Shown: positions 23,401 to 36,551, counted from the stretch's first letter. The stretch is DNA of 64,000 nucleotides from Celoporthe dispersa (GCA_016584495.1 WAID01000013.1:1550001-1614000); one strand, 5' to 3'. A program made the numbers and translations. The notes: generated from the letters alone by a model not told the origin.

Positions 23401-25791
23401 CGCTGGCAAGGTGGACATCACTGTGCAGATGGGCGGTGTGCCACGGGTAAGTCAGTCCTTCTACCGCGTATTCGCATATGGACATGACGACATGGTGTCA
23501 GCCCCCTCCCCCCCTCCCTTGGACTGCATGCATCCAGGAAGGGAGGCGGGGAGAGAGAAAAAAGAAAAGAGATGAAGAGGGGAAGAGGGAAAAAAAAAAA
23601 GAGCAACTGGTAGCGATGGACCAGGGCCCAGAACTGGGATTGACGAGCTGGGCGTGTGGGAGGAATGTTCCAGATAGTGGCCGGTTGGCTGGGTATGAAT
23701 TTCATGAGCTCAGATGATGCAATGTTACAATTCGACGGCCAGGCTCGGGAAATTATTATGCTTTTTGAGTTATAACGAGTCCGACTTGGGGGAGTCCGAA
23801 TCCTCCGGGTAAATCAAGACAGAGGCCCCGGTGTGCACTGAGGAGATCAAAAAGCAAGCAACACAAGCCGTGTGTAGGTGTGTGTAGGTGTGTGTGTGTG
23901 TGTGCGCGCGCACACGCTGTACACAACCCCTCTGCCATATGCCGCAGCAGCAGGGCCTCGAGTCAGTACTACCATAGTACAGTATAAAAGTCCCCTATAT
24001 CATGAACCACCCTAGTCCACTATACATGAGGGTTCAGAGAGAGTGTCTCCACTTCCGAGACATATCGCAATATCAACAAGCGGCTACGGTGGCCTGTAAA
24101 AAGGTGAGCCGCGATCCCTCCCTCCCCTTCCCCCCCTCTCCTCCAGTGGACCGAGAGAAGCTGCATGCCTCCAATGCATGTGGTGATCTCCCTGGCCGCC
24201 TAATTGGCCGCCTGGCCCCAGCATGAACACGATGTCACAACGGTTCACGGGAAATATGCACAACGCAAGGTCGGTGTGGGAGGGGAGGAGGAGAAAAAAC
24301 AAAGACCATACGGCCGGAATGCCTGTCTACCTATCTATCCGCTGCAAGTGGGCTTGACGTGAATGAACAACAGCCGGTACAGATTAGCGCATCATGCATC
24401 GCTGTGTCAGGTGGGGTTGGGTTCAAGTGATTACACGTTGCAGCTTGCAGAAAATGGCCCCTTTGCTGCGGGCGGGATCTACATCGAGGGTGCACCAACA
24501 AAGCATAGAACAATGCTCGCGCCCCTGCGGGTCTCGCGAGTCCCGGAGGGGGTAGTGGAGGGGGGGGGTGGAAAGGCTGCAGGAGGAGGAGGAGGAGGTG
24601 GCGGCCTCGACGCCCCCATTCTCCCTCCAGGATATCGAAATCTTGGTTACGGATATCATGACACATTTATGTCTGATGACCAATCCATTACGAGATGAAG
24701 CCATCCCCGCGGGACAACAATCACATACCGGTGAGACTGACCGATCAAGGGCTGGGGCCCGGAGTCAACCGATGTACCTCTTCTCAGGATCCTTGGGTCG
24801 CGTAAATATATGCCTGCTGCGATCGAACAAGCAGGAGAGAGCTTAGCACGTACTGTCAACATGCAGGCCTGCACTCAAAAAAAAAAAAAAAAAAAAGAAG
24901 AAGAAAAAAAAGCCCCGAGACCGCAGTGTCTCTCATTGGGCCGGCCTGGATAAGCATGTTCCTCCTGCTCGCTGCCCAGTGCTGCTGGAATCCATGTCAG
25001 GCTCCAGCTGCCCACCCCCGGTCCCCTTACCACCCCCAGTCGAGAGCTTGTTGGCCATGCAGCAGGATGATCTCCAACGCATCACACCACTTGAGCCTGT
25101 TTGTCTCCGCAACTCTAAGCCTGGCAGTAGATCACGAGTCTCGAGGAGGGTGTGCCTGCTTCTCAGGGACGCCAGTCTTGGGGGGGGGGGGCATTTCAGG
25201 AGAGCGCTAGCGAGCATTGTAGAAAGATATCGCTCCCCAATCGCATTTTGTCTGTGCCTCACGTTGCTCACCGTCTGCCCCGGGTGTCACTCCTGTGTGT
25301 TTTGTGTGTGTGCATAAGGTCTCTCTGGCCTTGCTCACCGCAACTATGTGCTGTGGGACAGGCACGGCTTTGGTGTGCTGTAACAAATCCCAAGACTGTT
25401 TCGACGAATTCAGCTCACAGCGAAAAGAAAGAAAAAAACCGTAAAAAAGAGAAAAGGATGAAGAATACTTCTGACGCTCTGGCTGAGTCGAGTTCTGGCA
25501 AGACCAGCTCTTGGCCTTAGCTACAGAGACGCGCGTGGAGAGGACCATCCGGAAATTGATGCCCAGGTGCAATTTGAGCGGCCGCTGGCGACTCGTGATG
25601 CCAAGGCAAGGGGCCCCGATCGAGAAGGGAGATGCTGAACCGGCACCTGTCCGGCGCTTCTCATCTCCGAATACCCACATATAGCGGCTCGGGACCGGCA
25701 TCATGGTGTTCCTGACCTCGGGAGCAGGGTCCCCTTCCAAACCCGTATACGTGCCGCTGTACCATTACGGGGCGTTCGAGGCTCAGGGGTG

Positions 25792-25803
25792 CATAGTACT
25801 ATG
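25792..25803. repeat. Perfect 12-bp palindrome of the dispersed GTAC family
   Basis: CATAGTACTATG is a perfect inverted repeat centred on the AG|TA of GTAC. It is the cleanest copy of the dispersed motif and sits at the left edge of the CpG-poor tract. Confidence 0.65.
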
Positions 25804-27420
25804 TGAGTTGGGTATCATTAGTCCTTGAATCTATTTTCATAGTGTGGTTGAGCAGGCGCTAGGTTCTGTGCACACTGGCAAACAGGTTGTGGCAGAATCA
25901 TGGGCTTGAGGCTCTCTTCAAGACCCTCGTATCTGGAAGGCTGAGAGGCTTGAGCCCTTCCTAGCCATTCTGATTGATCCCGGGGACAAGGCAGATCTAC
26001 TCAGGTGTACAAGGCAGTACCTTTTACCAGAAAAAAAAAAGAAAAGAAAAAAACAAGAGTGGGTGTGAATAGTAGAAACAATAGACAGTGGCACGACTTT
26101 CTCAAAAGCTTGTAAGAATTCGAGTAAAGCATCTCAAGGAATTTGACAGCCCTCAACTTCCTTGCCTAGGTATCCTAGGCTTGATACTCTCTATTCCGAT
26201 CATGTTTTCCCAAAGCTTCGTAGTATCAATCTATGTTTCTCTATCTACAGTGCTGTTATGATGTCCTGACCATTGATGCTCAATTATCAAGCTCAACAAG
26301 GTCTCTGCAAGCCTTTAGCATTGACCGATAGCCCTAAGCTGGATGGTCTGATCGAAAGGGCAGACCTTTCTTTCTAAATCAGATGTTTGGATCGTTCCCA
26401 AACCAATCCAGCAGACATATTTAGAAGAAAGAGAAACTACCTAGGCATCATAGAAGGACACAAAGAGAACTACTCAAGTAGATGGCCAAAGCTCTTGGTG
26501 TCTGGGCATCTCTCTCGTGATTGGTATCAAGTGTTACAGATACAAATAATAGAGACTCCCTCATCAGACTCGGTCTAATGGTCCATCTGTGCTTGACCGT
26601 CAGACCCTTTCCTGTCTACACTCACAAACCAATATACCAACATCAGCCCGTGGAGCTTGTGCAGTTTTACCCAAAATATGTCTACGAGGTCTATGCCGGA
26701 TGTTCTTGACAGAGTCACCAGAGCATTGATAGTACTGAGGAGATCTGATGTATTATGAAAGTGTGCTGCCCAGATCACTGTTGGACTCCAGCATTCATCA
26801 CTGCCAGCCTGCCTGCAAGTACCAAACTCATCTTTGCCTACTTAGCATTCTGTAATTGGATCACAGAGCAGCCTGACCTTGCAACCAGTAAGAAAGATAC
26901 TCAAGCTGAAAAAGATGCCTCTTTCATGTATTCGATGCTATTGTGCACAATAAGTGTGAAGAAGATCAATACTCACCTCGATGAGCAGTATGGCAACCAC
27001 AAGTAGCGGTCAGTGACCAACCCCACACATGGCCATTTCAGAGCACCATTCTGATCATCACCAGCACTCCCTTGGAGGGAACAAAGACAATGCTGATGGG
27101 GGACGGATTCAAGATGACTGATCCACAGCACTTGGGAGTGGTAATATTGCCAACAGCAATGCTGAGAAGCTGTGGGTACACCAAAGACGGATAGGAATGC
27201 AGCAGTTGATTTGCATAACTCAGGCTACAACATTGGTAGGGTGCCATACATTGGATGAACCACCACGGGGAGTTTTACCGTCTTGGTCAGCATTGTGGTA
27301 TACCTCACAGCTTTGGAAAATAATAGGAACTCTGTCAAAGGCCTATGTGGCAAGGCTGATGGGTCCAGGGCTGAGTAGGATGATCCTACTACAACAATGA
27401 CCCGCCTGCCTGCGGCCCAG
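25800..27420. other. CpG-poor tract, possible decayed Copia-type element
   Basis: Here the base composition changes: lower GC and very few CG dinucleotides (about ten in the first 650 bp), while TG and CA remain common. Neighbouring DNA on both sides is CpG-rich. On the plus strand a frame at 26755-27006 ends QYGNHK. A second frame just after it (about 27020-27190) reads TPLEGTKTMLMGDG and HLGVVILPTA, which resembles the protease to gag-pre-integrase region of Ty1/Copia polyproteins (a G-x-K-T-V-x-x-G-D-G pattern, then GxGTVxLP). Frames are broken by stops and shifts, and I see no LTRs or reverse transcriptase motif. The resemblance is weak and read by eye, so the tract may be some other old repeat or a gene relic. 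Confidence 0.3.
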
Positions 27421-29776
27421 AGGCATGTTTCTTGCAAGTCCATCGCCCTCAGTATATTGTCATGACTTGTCAGACTTTTGTGCAGCCTGAGACCACCGCC
27501 AGTTTCTCGGCCCTGGGAGAGGACACCGTCCTGAGGGCCATCTCCGTCATAGCCCAGGAAGCTGTTCCTCGACGGGGAGAGTTATCACGTCGGGTCTCGT
27601 TCCACAGCGCGATGACTGTGCAAGGCTACCTCGAGGCTGGGGGTATGTCGCCAGGTGCGGCCTGCCAGGACTCGGCGCTGTCGGTCAGGGAAAGATCAGA
27701 GGTCGTTCATGTCGCAAGGCGATTCTGGAGAGCTCGGGTGCACAGGTCAGGAGCGGGAGGAGGTCTGTGGCTCGTTCTGTGTACTACAAAACCTCGCGGG
27801 CCAGATGCCATGGCCGCAAGCGATATGACCCCGGCCAGATCTGCCTGCAAGGAACATCAAATCGTCAGTGATTACAGGCTGGTCAAGATCGATGGTGGGG
27901 ATTTCTTAACGGGTGGACAACGCCGCGCTCATGTTGCTCGTTTTCTGTGCTGGCCTCGACAGGCACTTCACTTCGAAGACTACGGCACGACTGCGTGGAG
28001 GAGAGAGACGTTGACCATCTTGGAGGGAGGCCATCGCCTCCGAGGAGCGCTTTGTATGTGCTGTCAAGGATTTCTGCTCGAGATCACCAAATGATTTGGT
28101 TGTACTCTGCTCAGCCGTGCTGCTGCGCTGGAGGGAGCATTTGCTTTCCCGCCCGGCTTCCCCCTGCCTTCGTCCGCTGATGCAGGACTCGGGAGGGGCA
28201 GCTGCCTTTACGCAGGTACCGCTAGAGATTATAATGAATCATCCAAGTCAGAACAGGTTTATTGGTTAGGATTCTTGGTCTGCTACCATGGTACCGCTAC
28301 GGCTGGCTAATTACCAGGCCAACATCATCCCTTGATAAGCACCACCCACTGCGTCGGCGACAAGGCAAAAAGTTAGATTGCCAGAGGCCAGGCTGTGTGG
28401 TCCAGCAGAGAGGGTCGAGGGCGGAAGCCTCTCGCGTCAAGAGGAACCTTTTCCCATGGCACACATCCTGTGAACAACCCCTGGTTTAGCACATACCTGC
28501 CCGACCTCAGCCTCATCTGCCGCTGCCACGCTGCTCACCTCACTGCGGGCTACGCTGCGACAGCTCTAGATTGTGTGCGGTCTAGCTTCCTTGGCTGTCT
28601 GGGCACCCAAAGCTTAGCCAGCGTGCAGAGGAGAGCCGGCGCCGTGTCACTCACTTGTCGCCAGGAATCTCGATGGTATCAGCCGCACCCTCCTCCCCTC
28701 CCTACTAAGAACCCGAGACCTCTCGGCGGCTTCACGACTCGACGCCCGGCAACCAGTCTGTGCCAGACCGCCCATGCCGGTATAACAATAGTAATTGTGT
28801 TCTGGTCCAGCAGGTCGGGATCCCGCCCCCGAGCCTGCTAGTCAGTCGATAGTTTCAAGGTTTCTGGGCGCGCAGTGATTGGCACGATGGCGTCCGGGCA
28901 CCGCTGGAGAGATATACTATAACCTATAGTACCGGCCGTTGCGAGACGCTTGTTATCAGCCGCTGCACACAGCCTGGTGCTGATCCGTCTCGAACACGAA
29001 GGCGGCGAACCTGCTGCTGGTACGAACTATGTATCGCAGCAGGAGGGAATCCGGCGGCGGCAGCTCTCAGCTTGACAGGCCGGGTTTTTTTCTCTTTTCT
29101 TTTCTTTTCCTTGCGACGCGCGGCCGATGAGCTCTAACGGCATGTACTTTCTACTGTACAGCAGAGTATGGAACCGGCCCAGCCCATCCGGCTGCAACCC
29201 TTGTCACAGGATCGTACTCCCGAGGAGTCATTGATCTAGCTGGGGAGGGGATCATCGACGAGGTCTGTTGGAAAGGTCTGCTAAGCATGCAGGGCGCTGA
29301 TGACCACACCGCCCCAGCAGCCCATGGCCCGCCCACGAACTGGTCACCGTGCCAGCCTGGCAAGCTGGCTCGTCGACAGTCGCAGGGCCCAGGGCTGCAT
29401 CGGGAATAGCTGGGGCGAGCCGGGGCAGCAGAGGGCCTGCGCCTGAGTCGTTGACGGCCCAGGACCTTCCCCGCAAAGAGGATTCTAGGTGGCCCCCCCC
29501 CCTTCGTGTGGCGGGTCCAGGAGGACAACTGGTGCCCTCCCACCCTCCCGCAGATCTCCTTGACGCCGTCGCACACCAGCTAGAAGCCCGACGCTGCGGG
29601 CCCGGCGTAATCGTCAGCAGAGGTCAGGGGTTATGCTTGCCGCACGCGGTGGCGATCGAGGAGCCAGAGGGGATCATGTGCCAACAGGGCCCTGGGCCGA
29701 ACCCAGGCAGCTGGACAGACAAAAGTCCTTGGCGTGTCGAGAGACTAGAGAAAAGGAGGGACACTCAGAGAGAAAG

Positions 29777-29790
29777 GGAGAGAGGGAGAA

Positions 29791-29823
<33 letters not shown>

Positions 29824-29831
29824 TGTGTGTA
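29777..29831. repeat. Compound (GA)n-(TG)n microsatellite
   Basis: A GA run (about 29777-29812) is followed at once by a TG run, near the right end of the desert and about 340 bp upstream of the zinc-cluster gene start. Confidence 0.85.
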
Positions 29832-30171
29832 GAGGTGTACACACTATATTTTGTGCATGTCAGAGTACGATTTCATCCGTACATACAACACATACTACAC
29901 GCCTGAGGCAGGAGGCGAGGAACCTTGAAACTGAAATCTTATTTGCGCCCCGGGGTATCCAAGCAAGCAGGCGAGCAGCCCGAGACGAAACAAGCCCTAC
30001 AGGCCGGCAGCGGGCTGGCCACAACAGTACATACCTCTGGGCGCTGCCGCTCCTTGCTGATCCTCCGACAGAGAATAAACTCCGCCCGAGATAACCCACC
30101 ACCCACCAACCCCCCGCAGCACCAGCAGCAGCGATGAACTGCCTGGGTATTTCCGCTGCCACACAGAGACC

Positions 30172-33100
30172 ATGAGCCGGCGACAGAACAGCAGTTGCGA
30201 TCAGTGCAGGAAGGGCAAGAGAGCATGCGATGCGGTCTGGCTTCGCGACAGACAGATCCAGCGCGCGACGGCCGAGGCGGGCGGTTTAAGGCCGAGTCAT
30301 GGAGGTATGTATTGCTGCTGTTCTCTGCGGCTCTCTTTATTTTTTTTTTTTTTAGTATGCGATTTCCCCGCCTCCCCTCCATTATCTACCCCGTCCTGCC
30401 CTGGCGGCGATGAGGCGGATCCGCGGTTGAGCATATGCGTGGTGGATGCGGTGGCGGAGACGTTGCGGAAGCACAACTGTCGTCCGTGGTACTCGACCAC
30501 ACGCGCAGAGATCATATACTCTCGCTCTCTCTTCCCCTCTCTCTCACACACGCACGCACTCACACGCACGCACGCACGCGCCGCTCGCAGGGGCATCAAG
30601 ACATAGAAGTAAGGCCCGAGGTGTTGCCTGTCGTGTGGCCTGCTAACATGGCCAACCCCCCGCTCCTGCAGGTCTGGATGATGATCTCGACTTCGTCGGC
30701 CCGTGTACGAACTGCGCCCGCACCAATAAGCAGTGTACCTTCGAGTGGGTGCAGAGCCAGCAGCAGCAGCGCAAGGAGAGGCAGGCGCTCGCATCTCATG
30801 ACGCAGCCGCGCCGCCGGCCCGGAGGAGGGCTGCGAGCCAGACCGGGAGCCAGGCTGCCGAGACACAGTCTGCTGGATCGCAGTCGCCCTCGTCTACAGA
30901 TATCCCCCTGCGGCCTCTAGGGCCCACGATACCCACGGCGGCGGCGGCGGCGGCGCCAGCAGCAGCAGCAGTGCCCGTGTCGTCGTCGTCGTCATCGTCG
31001 TTCGATGCCCACCAGGCGTATTCCTACCACGCGCGACATGCTGCAGAACAGCAGATCCTGCTCCAGGGCTGTGCCTTTCCCACGTCAGGGCCAGAGCACT
31101 TTAGCCTGCCGCCCAACCCGGCGTCCGACGTCGCCTTTGTCGACGGCTCGCTGACGACCAGCGCGCCACCGATGAGCGTCGCCGGAGTCTCGTGTCTCGG
31201 CATGAGTGCAGCTGACGCAGCTGGCCCTGCTCCCCATCATCACCACCACCACCACCAGCACCACCACCACCCGCCATTTATTGACATCTCTGGCATCCTC
31301 CCGGGGTACAGCCAGCATGTCGTCGACGACTACGGCCTCGGCCCCTTCAGCAGTACGTCCTACGCCGGCACGGTCGGCCTCCACCACCAGCACCACCAGG
31401 ACCAGGACGGCGTCCCAGGAGGCGTGTGGCCGAGCCCCGCGGTGTCGTCCGCCACGGTATCCGACGACCTGCCGGCGCAGCAGACCCGCAAGCGCCGGCG
31501 CACGCAGAGCCCGGCACGGGCCACGGTCACGATGCCGTGGACCGTCGGCGCCGACAACCGGCTGGCGAGGGCGGCCAACGGCAACCTGATTGGCGAGACC
31601 ATGATGAGGATCTACCACGACGTGTGGGAGGGGGCGCTGTCGTGCTGGCTGACGGAGCAGTCATGTCCGTACAACACCATCGCCGTCTCGAGCACCCTCC
31701 ACATCCCCGACCACCTGCGGCGCCAGCAGCAGCAGCTGTGGAGCACCCTCGAGGACATGCAGCGCGAGTGGGGGCCCAACTGGTCCAACAGGGTCTACCG
31801 CCGCGTGACCAGGCTCGACCAGAAGGCCCACCTCCTCGGGCTCCGGCGCCTCCGCCCCGCAGACGAGCGCAGGGTCGCCGCCGCCCTGAACGCGGTCGTG
31901 ATGGCGTTCACGGCGCAGTGGTCGCAGGCGAGCCGGCGGAGCAGCGCGCGGTGGGCCCCGGGGACGGCGCCCGACATGCCGGACAGGCCGCTGGAACTCA
32001 ACCTGGGCGACGAGTTCGACCGCACCCTGCAGAAGTCGTTCTGGAACCAGGCGCGCCGGGCGCTGGACGACTGCGGCGAGGTCGACTCGTTCCGCGTGGT
32101 GTTTGCCGAGATCATCTTCGGCCTGACACAGAAGTACGCCGGGGAGGACGGCGCCGGCCAGCGTGCCGACGACATCCTCGAGGACAACGACGGCGACACC
32201 GCACGCGCCGTCGAGGACATCCTGGGCCAGGACACCCAGCAGGTCTGGATCGAGCGCGCCATCCGCCGCCTGCAGGTGCTCCGGCGCCGCGTCGACCTGC
32301 ACGACCTGCAGGCCCAGCGCCGCCACAAGCGTGCGGATGGTGGTGGTGATGATGATGATGACGATGATCATGGCCGTCACCATCAGAGCGGTGGTGGTGG
32401 CGGCGGTGGCGGCGGCGGCGGCTACTACGACGCCGAGTGTAGGAAGACGATCGACCTCCTCTTCTGGCTGGCCGTCATGTGCGACACCATCTCGGCGGCC
32501 ATGACGGAGCGGCCCCTGATGGTGGCGGACGAGGACAGCCGCAACCTGAGCCTGGCGCACCCGTCCCACCACGACGCCTCCGCGGTGGCCTCGGCACCCG
32601 GCACCCTGGACACGGCGAAGCGCTGGAACGTGATCCTGGCCAAGGACCTGCAGACCAAGATCGCCTCGCTGCGCTGGCCGTGCTCGGACCACGAGATCGC
32701 GCAGGAGCTCACCGACGCGGCGCCCGTCAAGGTGCTGCTGTACAGGAAGGTGACGCGGCTGCAGGCGCTGGTGGCGCGGGACCGGGACCCGGCGGCCCTC
32801 GAGGAGGCGATCCAGGACTCGCTGATGGTGTACACGCACTGGCAGGCCATCTACTCGGGCCTCTTCTCCGACTGCGTCGCCAACCACCTGCTGCTGTCGG
32901 CCCGGATCCAGAGCTGGTACGTGTGCCTGTTCGGGCACTGGCTGCTCGCCAGCCTGCTCCTCGTCGATCTCATCGAGGTCGTCGACCAGCGCGGCATGGG
33001 CGGCGCCCGGCAGATGCGCCAGCGGGCCGACAAGGCCACCGTCTCCGGCATCAGGAGGTCCAGCGTCGTGCTCGTGTCCGACCTGGCGAGGGCCTCGACC

Positions 33101-33427
33101 CCCAGGCACGACGACTACGGCGAGCTCGAGAACTTCCACCACGCCGTCAGCGAGGGCGCCCTGCTGACCGAGCCGTGGACCATGATCCTGCTCCGCACCT
33201 TCTCCAGGGCCGCCATCATCCTGCTCGAGGGCAGCGTGAGGCTGCCCCCCTCGCAGCCCGCCGATAGCGCCGAGCACCCGGCCGCCGGGGAGAGGGGCAG
33301 CCTTGAGAGGTGCGAAAATTGTGTCAGGGCGCTGTGGTACCTGGGCAGGAAATCGGATATGGCCAGGGAGGTGGCTGGGGTGCTGGGCGTCGCCCTCCAG
33401 CGCGAGAGGTTAAAGACTGTACAGTAG
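30172..33427 (+). CDS. Zn2Cys6 transcription factor, first of two
   Basis: Exon 1 is 30172-30304 and exon 2 is 30672-33427, giving about 962 aa. The N-terminus MSRRQNSSCDQCRKGKRACD carries the first three Cys (9, 12, 19) of a binuclear zinc cluster. The other half, CTNCARTNKQC, is the start of exon 2, so the intron splits the zinc finger and the Cys3-Cys4 linker is long (about 40 residues) compared with most zinc clusters; a subgroup with the CDQCRKGKRACD signature does have long linkers. The 367-bp intron (GTATGT...CTGCAG) is long for a fungus and contains CT/CA repeats, so an extra small exon inside it is possible. Downstream are poly-Ala and poly-Ser runs, a His-rich stretch (about 12 His), a basic KRRR, then a helical region (from about ADNRLARAANGNLIGETMM) interrupted by a Gly/Asp-rich insertion. 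Targets unknown. It stands alone between two long spacers. Confidence 0.85.
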
Positions 33428-35327
33428 GGAAACAAGACACGAGGAAAAAAAGAGGCCTCTACGAATTCCGATGAACAATGAAGATCTGGACAGAAATGTG
33501 ATATATATATAATATATCCGTGCTGATGTCCAAGGCTCGAGATTCTGTCTACCTGCTGGCGCTATCACCGCCTCTCACTTGATACCACCCGATCTGGTGG
33601 TGATGATCCCGCCATCTTTCCTTGTATATCGCATCATGGGCGGGAGATGGGAAAACTACCTGACCGTAGACCATGTGAAGAAGACCAAAAAGTTTCTAGG
33701 GACTGATCGTCATGGCAAATAATCGAGTTGAGACCACCCCACATCGAAACAGAACGTGAGTTGAATCGCCATTCAGCCACACACACACACACAGCCTGTG
33801 CGATACTCACTGCTGTGGTCAATGTCCACCACGGCAAGCCCGAGGTGGCAAGGCGTCACTGACCCTCCGGGCGCCACACAACCGATTTGCAAACCTCCTT
33901 TTGCTGGGTCGATTCAGTCAAGTACAGACTTGACTCGGCAAGACACGTTGTCGCATTTTACTCTGCATGACGATCACGGGCTGGCCGGATGAGATAGTCT
34001 AACCTTCTAGTACGTAGGAGAAAAAGGAAAAAAAAAAGGTAATTTCCTTTTTTTCCTCTCTCTCCTCCTCCCCCTTCCTTTTTCTTTTACCCCTCTTCCT
34101 TTTTGTCCTGTTGGGAGGGGGCGAGTTGCCCAAAAAATAAAAACAAATAATATAAAAAAAAATAAAGTGGCGTCCGGTCCAAGCCCATCTCCCAGAATAG
34201 TAACAGATTTTAAAATTGCTTGTTGTAATAATGCATCGGCGCGAGGGACAGGTCACGCACGGCTCATCAGATTACGCCGTTAGTTTATAATCTTCGTTTT
34301 TATTTACTTATTATTATGATTATTACTATTATAATTATTATTTTCTTTTTCTTTTTTAAAAATTTTTTTCTCCAGAAAGGAAACTCATGAGCGTGGCTGG
34401 TTCGGAGAGGTGCTTGCAGCGCTCATAATTAACACTGGATGTATCGTGCATGAAATGCCAGCCTGTCGCTCTCCTTGCACAACCCCTCCCCCCTCCCTTC
34501 TCCTGCCTTCCTGAAAAATGTGCCGTGTGATTGTGGTCAACTGTTCTGATGAGAAGGGAAGAAAAAGAAGAAGAAAAAAAGAAGAAGGAAAAAAGAAGAA
34601 AGAAGCTGATTATAATCCACACAGTATTCATCATGGTGAGAGACTTTATTTTCACAGCTCTGTCAACAACTCGTAACGCCCTCAGAAAGAAAACAAAGAA
34701 GGAGAGAGAACAAGAAAAAAGGGGGGGGGGGTGTTAGTTGGTTGCATGGAGGGGGACCGGGCCGCGTGTGTCGCGGATCATAAAGGACGCCGTTTCCGAT
34801 CTGGTCGTCCTGCGCCGCGTGTTGCACACCTCACCCCGAAGATTGTTTGGCTGTTTTTTCCGCTCGGCAATCTGCGTCTTGGCTCAAACGACCGGGATCT
34901 CCTGCCGCCCTCTTGTGGTGGCGGTGGTAGGTAACACGGCATAGGTGCGTGCCCTCTGCATTCCAACTTCCGACCTGGTCTGTGGGCCTGGCGTCGTGAT
35001 TATGTCGGCAGTCGAGGCCTTGTCACATAGCCTGGGCATCCTCAGTTGCGCCACTCGAGGCAGTACAAGTTCCTCTCAAGTTTTCTGTTCCTCCTTGACT
35101 TTTATTCTTCTTTTTGTGTGTGTGTGTCTTTGGCAAATACCAGCAAGTAGTTCAGGCAGGTCTGGTGAGCGGGCGCGGGCGCTATGCTGTCCCTTTACGA
35201 TGCGTCGCCCACCAGCGCCGGTGATAAAAATGGGTTTCCCCATCCCGACCAGACTAGGGGCCGTGAGGAGCGGAGGGCGGGAAGAGGTGAGCTGCACGCG
35301 CGGGACACAAGATGCCCCCCCTCCTAT

Positions 35328-35386
35328 TCTTCCTCCTCCTCCTTCTCCTCCTCCTCCTCCTCCTCCTCCTGCTGCTGCTACTGCTG
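35328..35386. repeat. (TCC)n-(TGC)n trinucleotide tract
   Basis: A run of TCC units passes into TGC/CTG units, outside any recognised gene. Confidence 0.85.
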
Positions 35387-36551
35387 GGCTAGGCATGACC
35401 GGTAGGCCATAGACGAGATTACTAGGTTCAGAATCTTGCGGCGTGAGCTCCGGGACTCGACAGCCCGCGCCAATGTTTGATATCGCCTGCTCTGGGGCCA
35501 ATTGCCTGGCGCGGAACTGATCCGGCGCCACACAAACGATTTTTGATGAGATGTGCGTGGCCCTAGCGGGTCGAAACTCCCTTGGACCCTGCGTTTAGGC
35601 CACACAGGCCGAGACTGGCGTGCTCAGGACGTCACACAACCTAGACACACACACACACACACACACAGTGCTGCCGGCAGTCCGTGCTCGCTGGTGGGTT
35701 CCCGGTTGCTGCTGGCGGGCTGGCTGGCTGGCTGGCTCACCATGTCTGGCCTGGAGAGATCTCGCCCCTCCTGGGGTGATGACCAGTGCCACCATGAGAG
35801 ATGCTCACAGGGAAAGCCAGGAGCCGCGCTGGTGATGGACATGACTGCTCAGGAGTGCCACAGGAGACCCAAGATCTCTCTCCTCGCCCCCCGCCCCCCC
35901 CTTCTGTTATCTCGTTCAGGCACAGCTGGTGACGATCTCCCGTTCGGGCACGAGTACGAGGGCCAGCTGTGTCCGCCCGCCCGTCCGGTCCGTCCTAATT
36001 TCTGCACGAGACCCCGCCATTGTCAAACAGGCGATGAAGCGTCATGCTGATTGCAGGTGAGCATGCGGGGAGGAAAGGGGACGGGGGTGGAGGGGTGGGC
36101 AGTCACCATAGTACCGCCGTCTGGAGAGCTGTGGTTGCATTCTACGCCGAGGCGAGGGCGCGATCTTCAGTTTCTACCTTTTTAAGAATCGATGCTAGCC
36201 TCTATTCACCTGCCCCGGGATACCTCCTGGCGGTGACACCTTGTCGCGGTTTATATTGGAGGATTACAGCTAAATCTGCTGCGGAGGACGGTCGAGACTT
36301 GACGGTCCGCCTAGACGAGTGTACAGACGAGCAGACATGAGAAGAAGGAAGGAAAAAAAAAAACGAGATATCCGGAGAAGAAGAGAAGAAGAAAGTGAAA
36401 ACAAGAGAGAGAGAGGAAGAGAATCAAGTGCCGTGGTATGACATGACTTTGACATGAATCAACATTCTTGATGCGTCTCGACTGTCCTGGCCGTCCGCCA
36501 CACGCGTACAGAGTATACCATAGTACTCGAGGTCATGCTAATGCGTCGAGT

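Larger units (their letters stand above)
10180..30171. other. About 20-kb gene desert
   Basis: Between the velvet gene and the first zinc-cluster gene I find no stretch that reads as a protein family in any frame. The open frames are short, start at weak codons, and are rich in Ser/Pro/Arg or simple repeats. Most of the desert keeps normal CpG content, so it does not look RIP-mutated as a whole. It is rich in GA, TG, TTCCTG, TGGA and poly-G tracts and in the GTACTATGGTA-type motif. A CpG-poor tract at about 25.8-27.4 kb is described separately. I see no tRNA cloverleaf. Non-coding RNA genes, or genes with many tiny exons, cannot be excluded by eye. Confidence 0.6.

Noticed and set aside
24830..24912. 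Long A tract after a GATCGAAC box, as in a SINE tail
   Set aside because: The B box is imperfect, no A box is seen at proper distance and no target-site duplication is visible; poly-A runs are common in this window.
27432..28094. 220-codon plus-strand open frame in the desert
   Set aside because: The frame begins at a TTG and has no family resemblance or splice context; its composition matches GC-rich non-coding DNA. Chance is the simplest explanation, though RNA data could change that.
31661..33277. 538-codon minus-strand open frame under the first zinc-cluster gene
   Set aside because: Shadow of the GC3-rich coding strand; the text is low complexity and the plus strand encodes the zinc-cluster protein.
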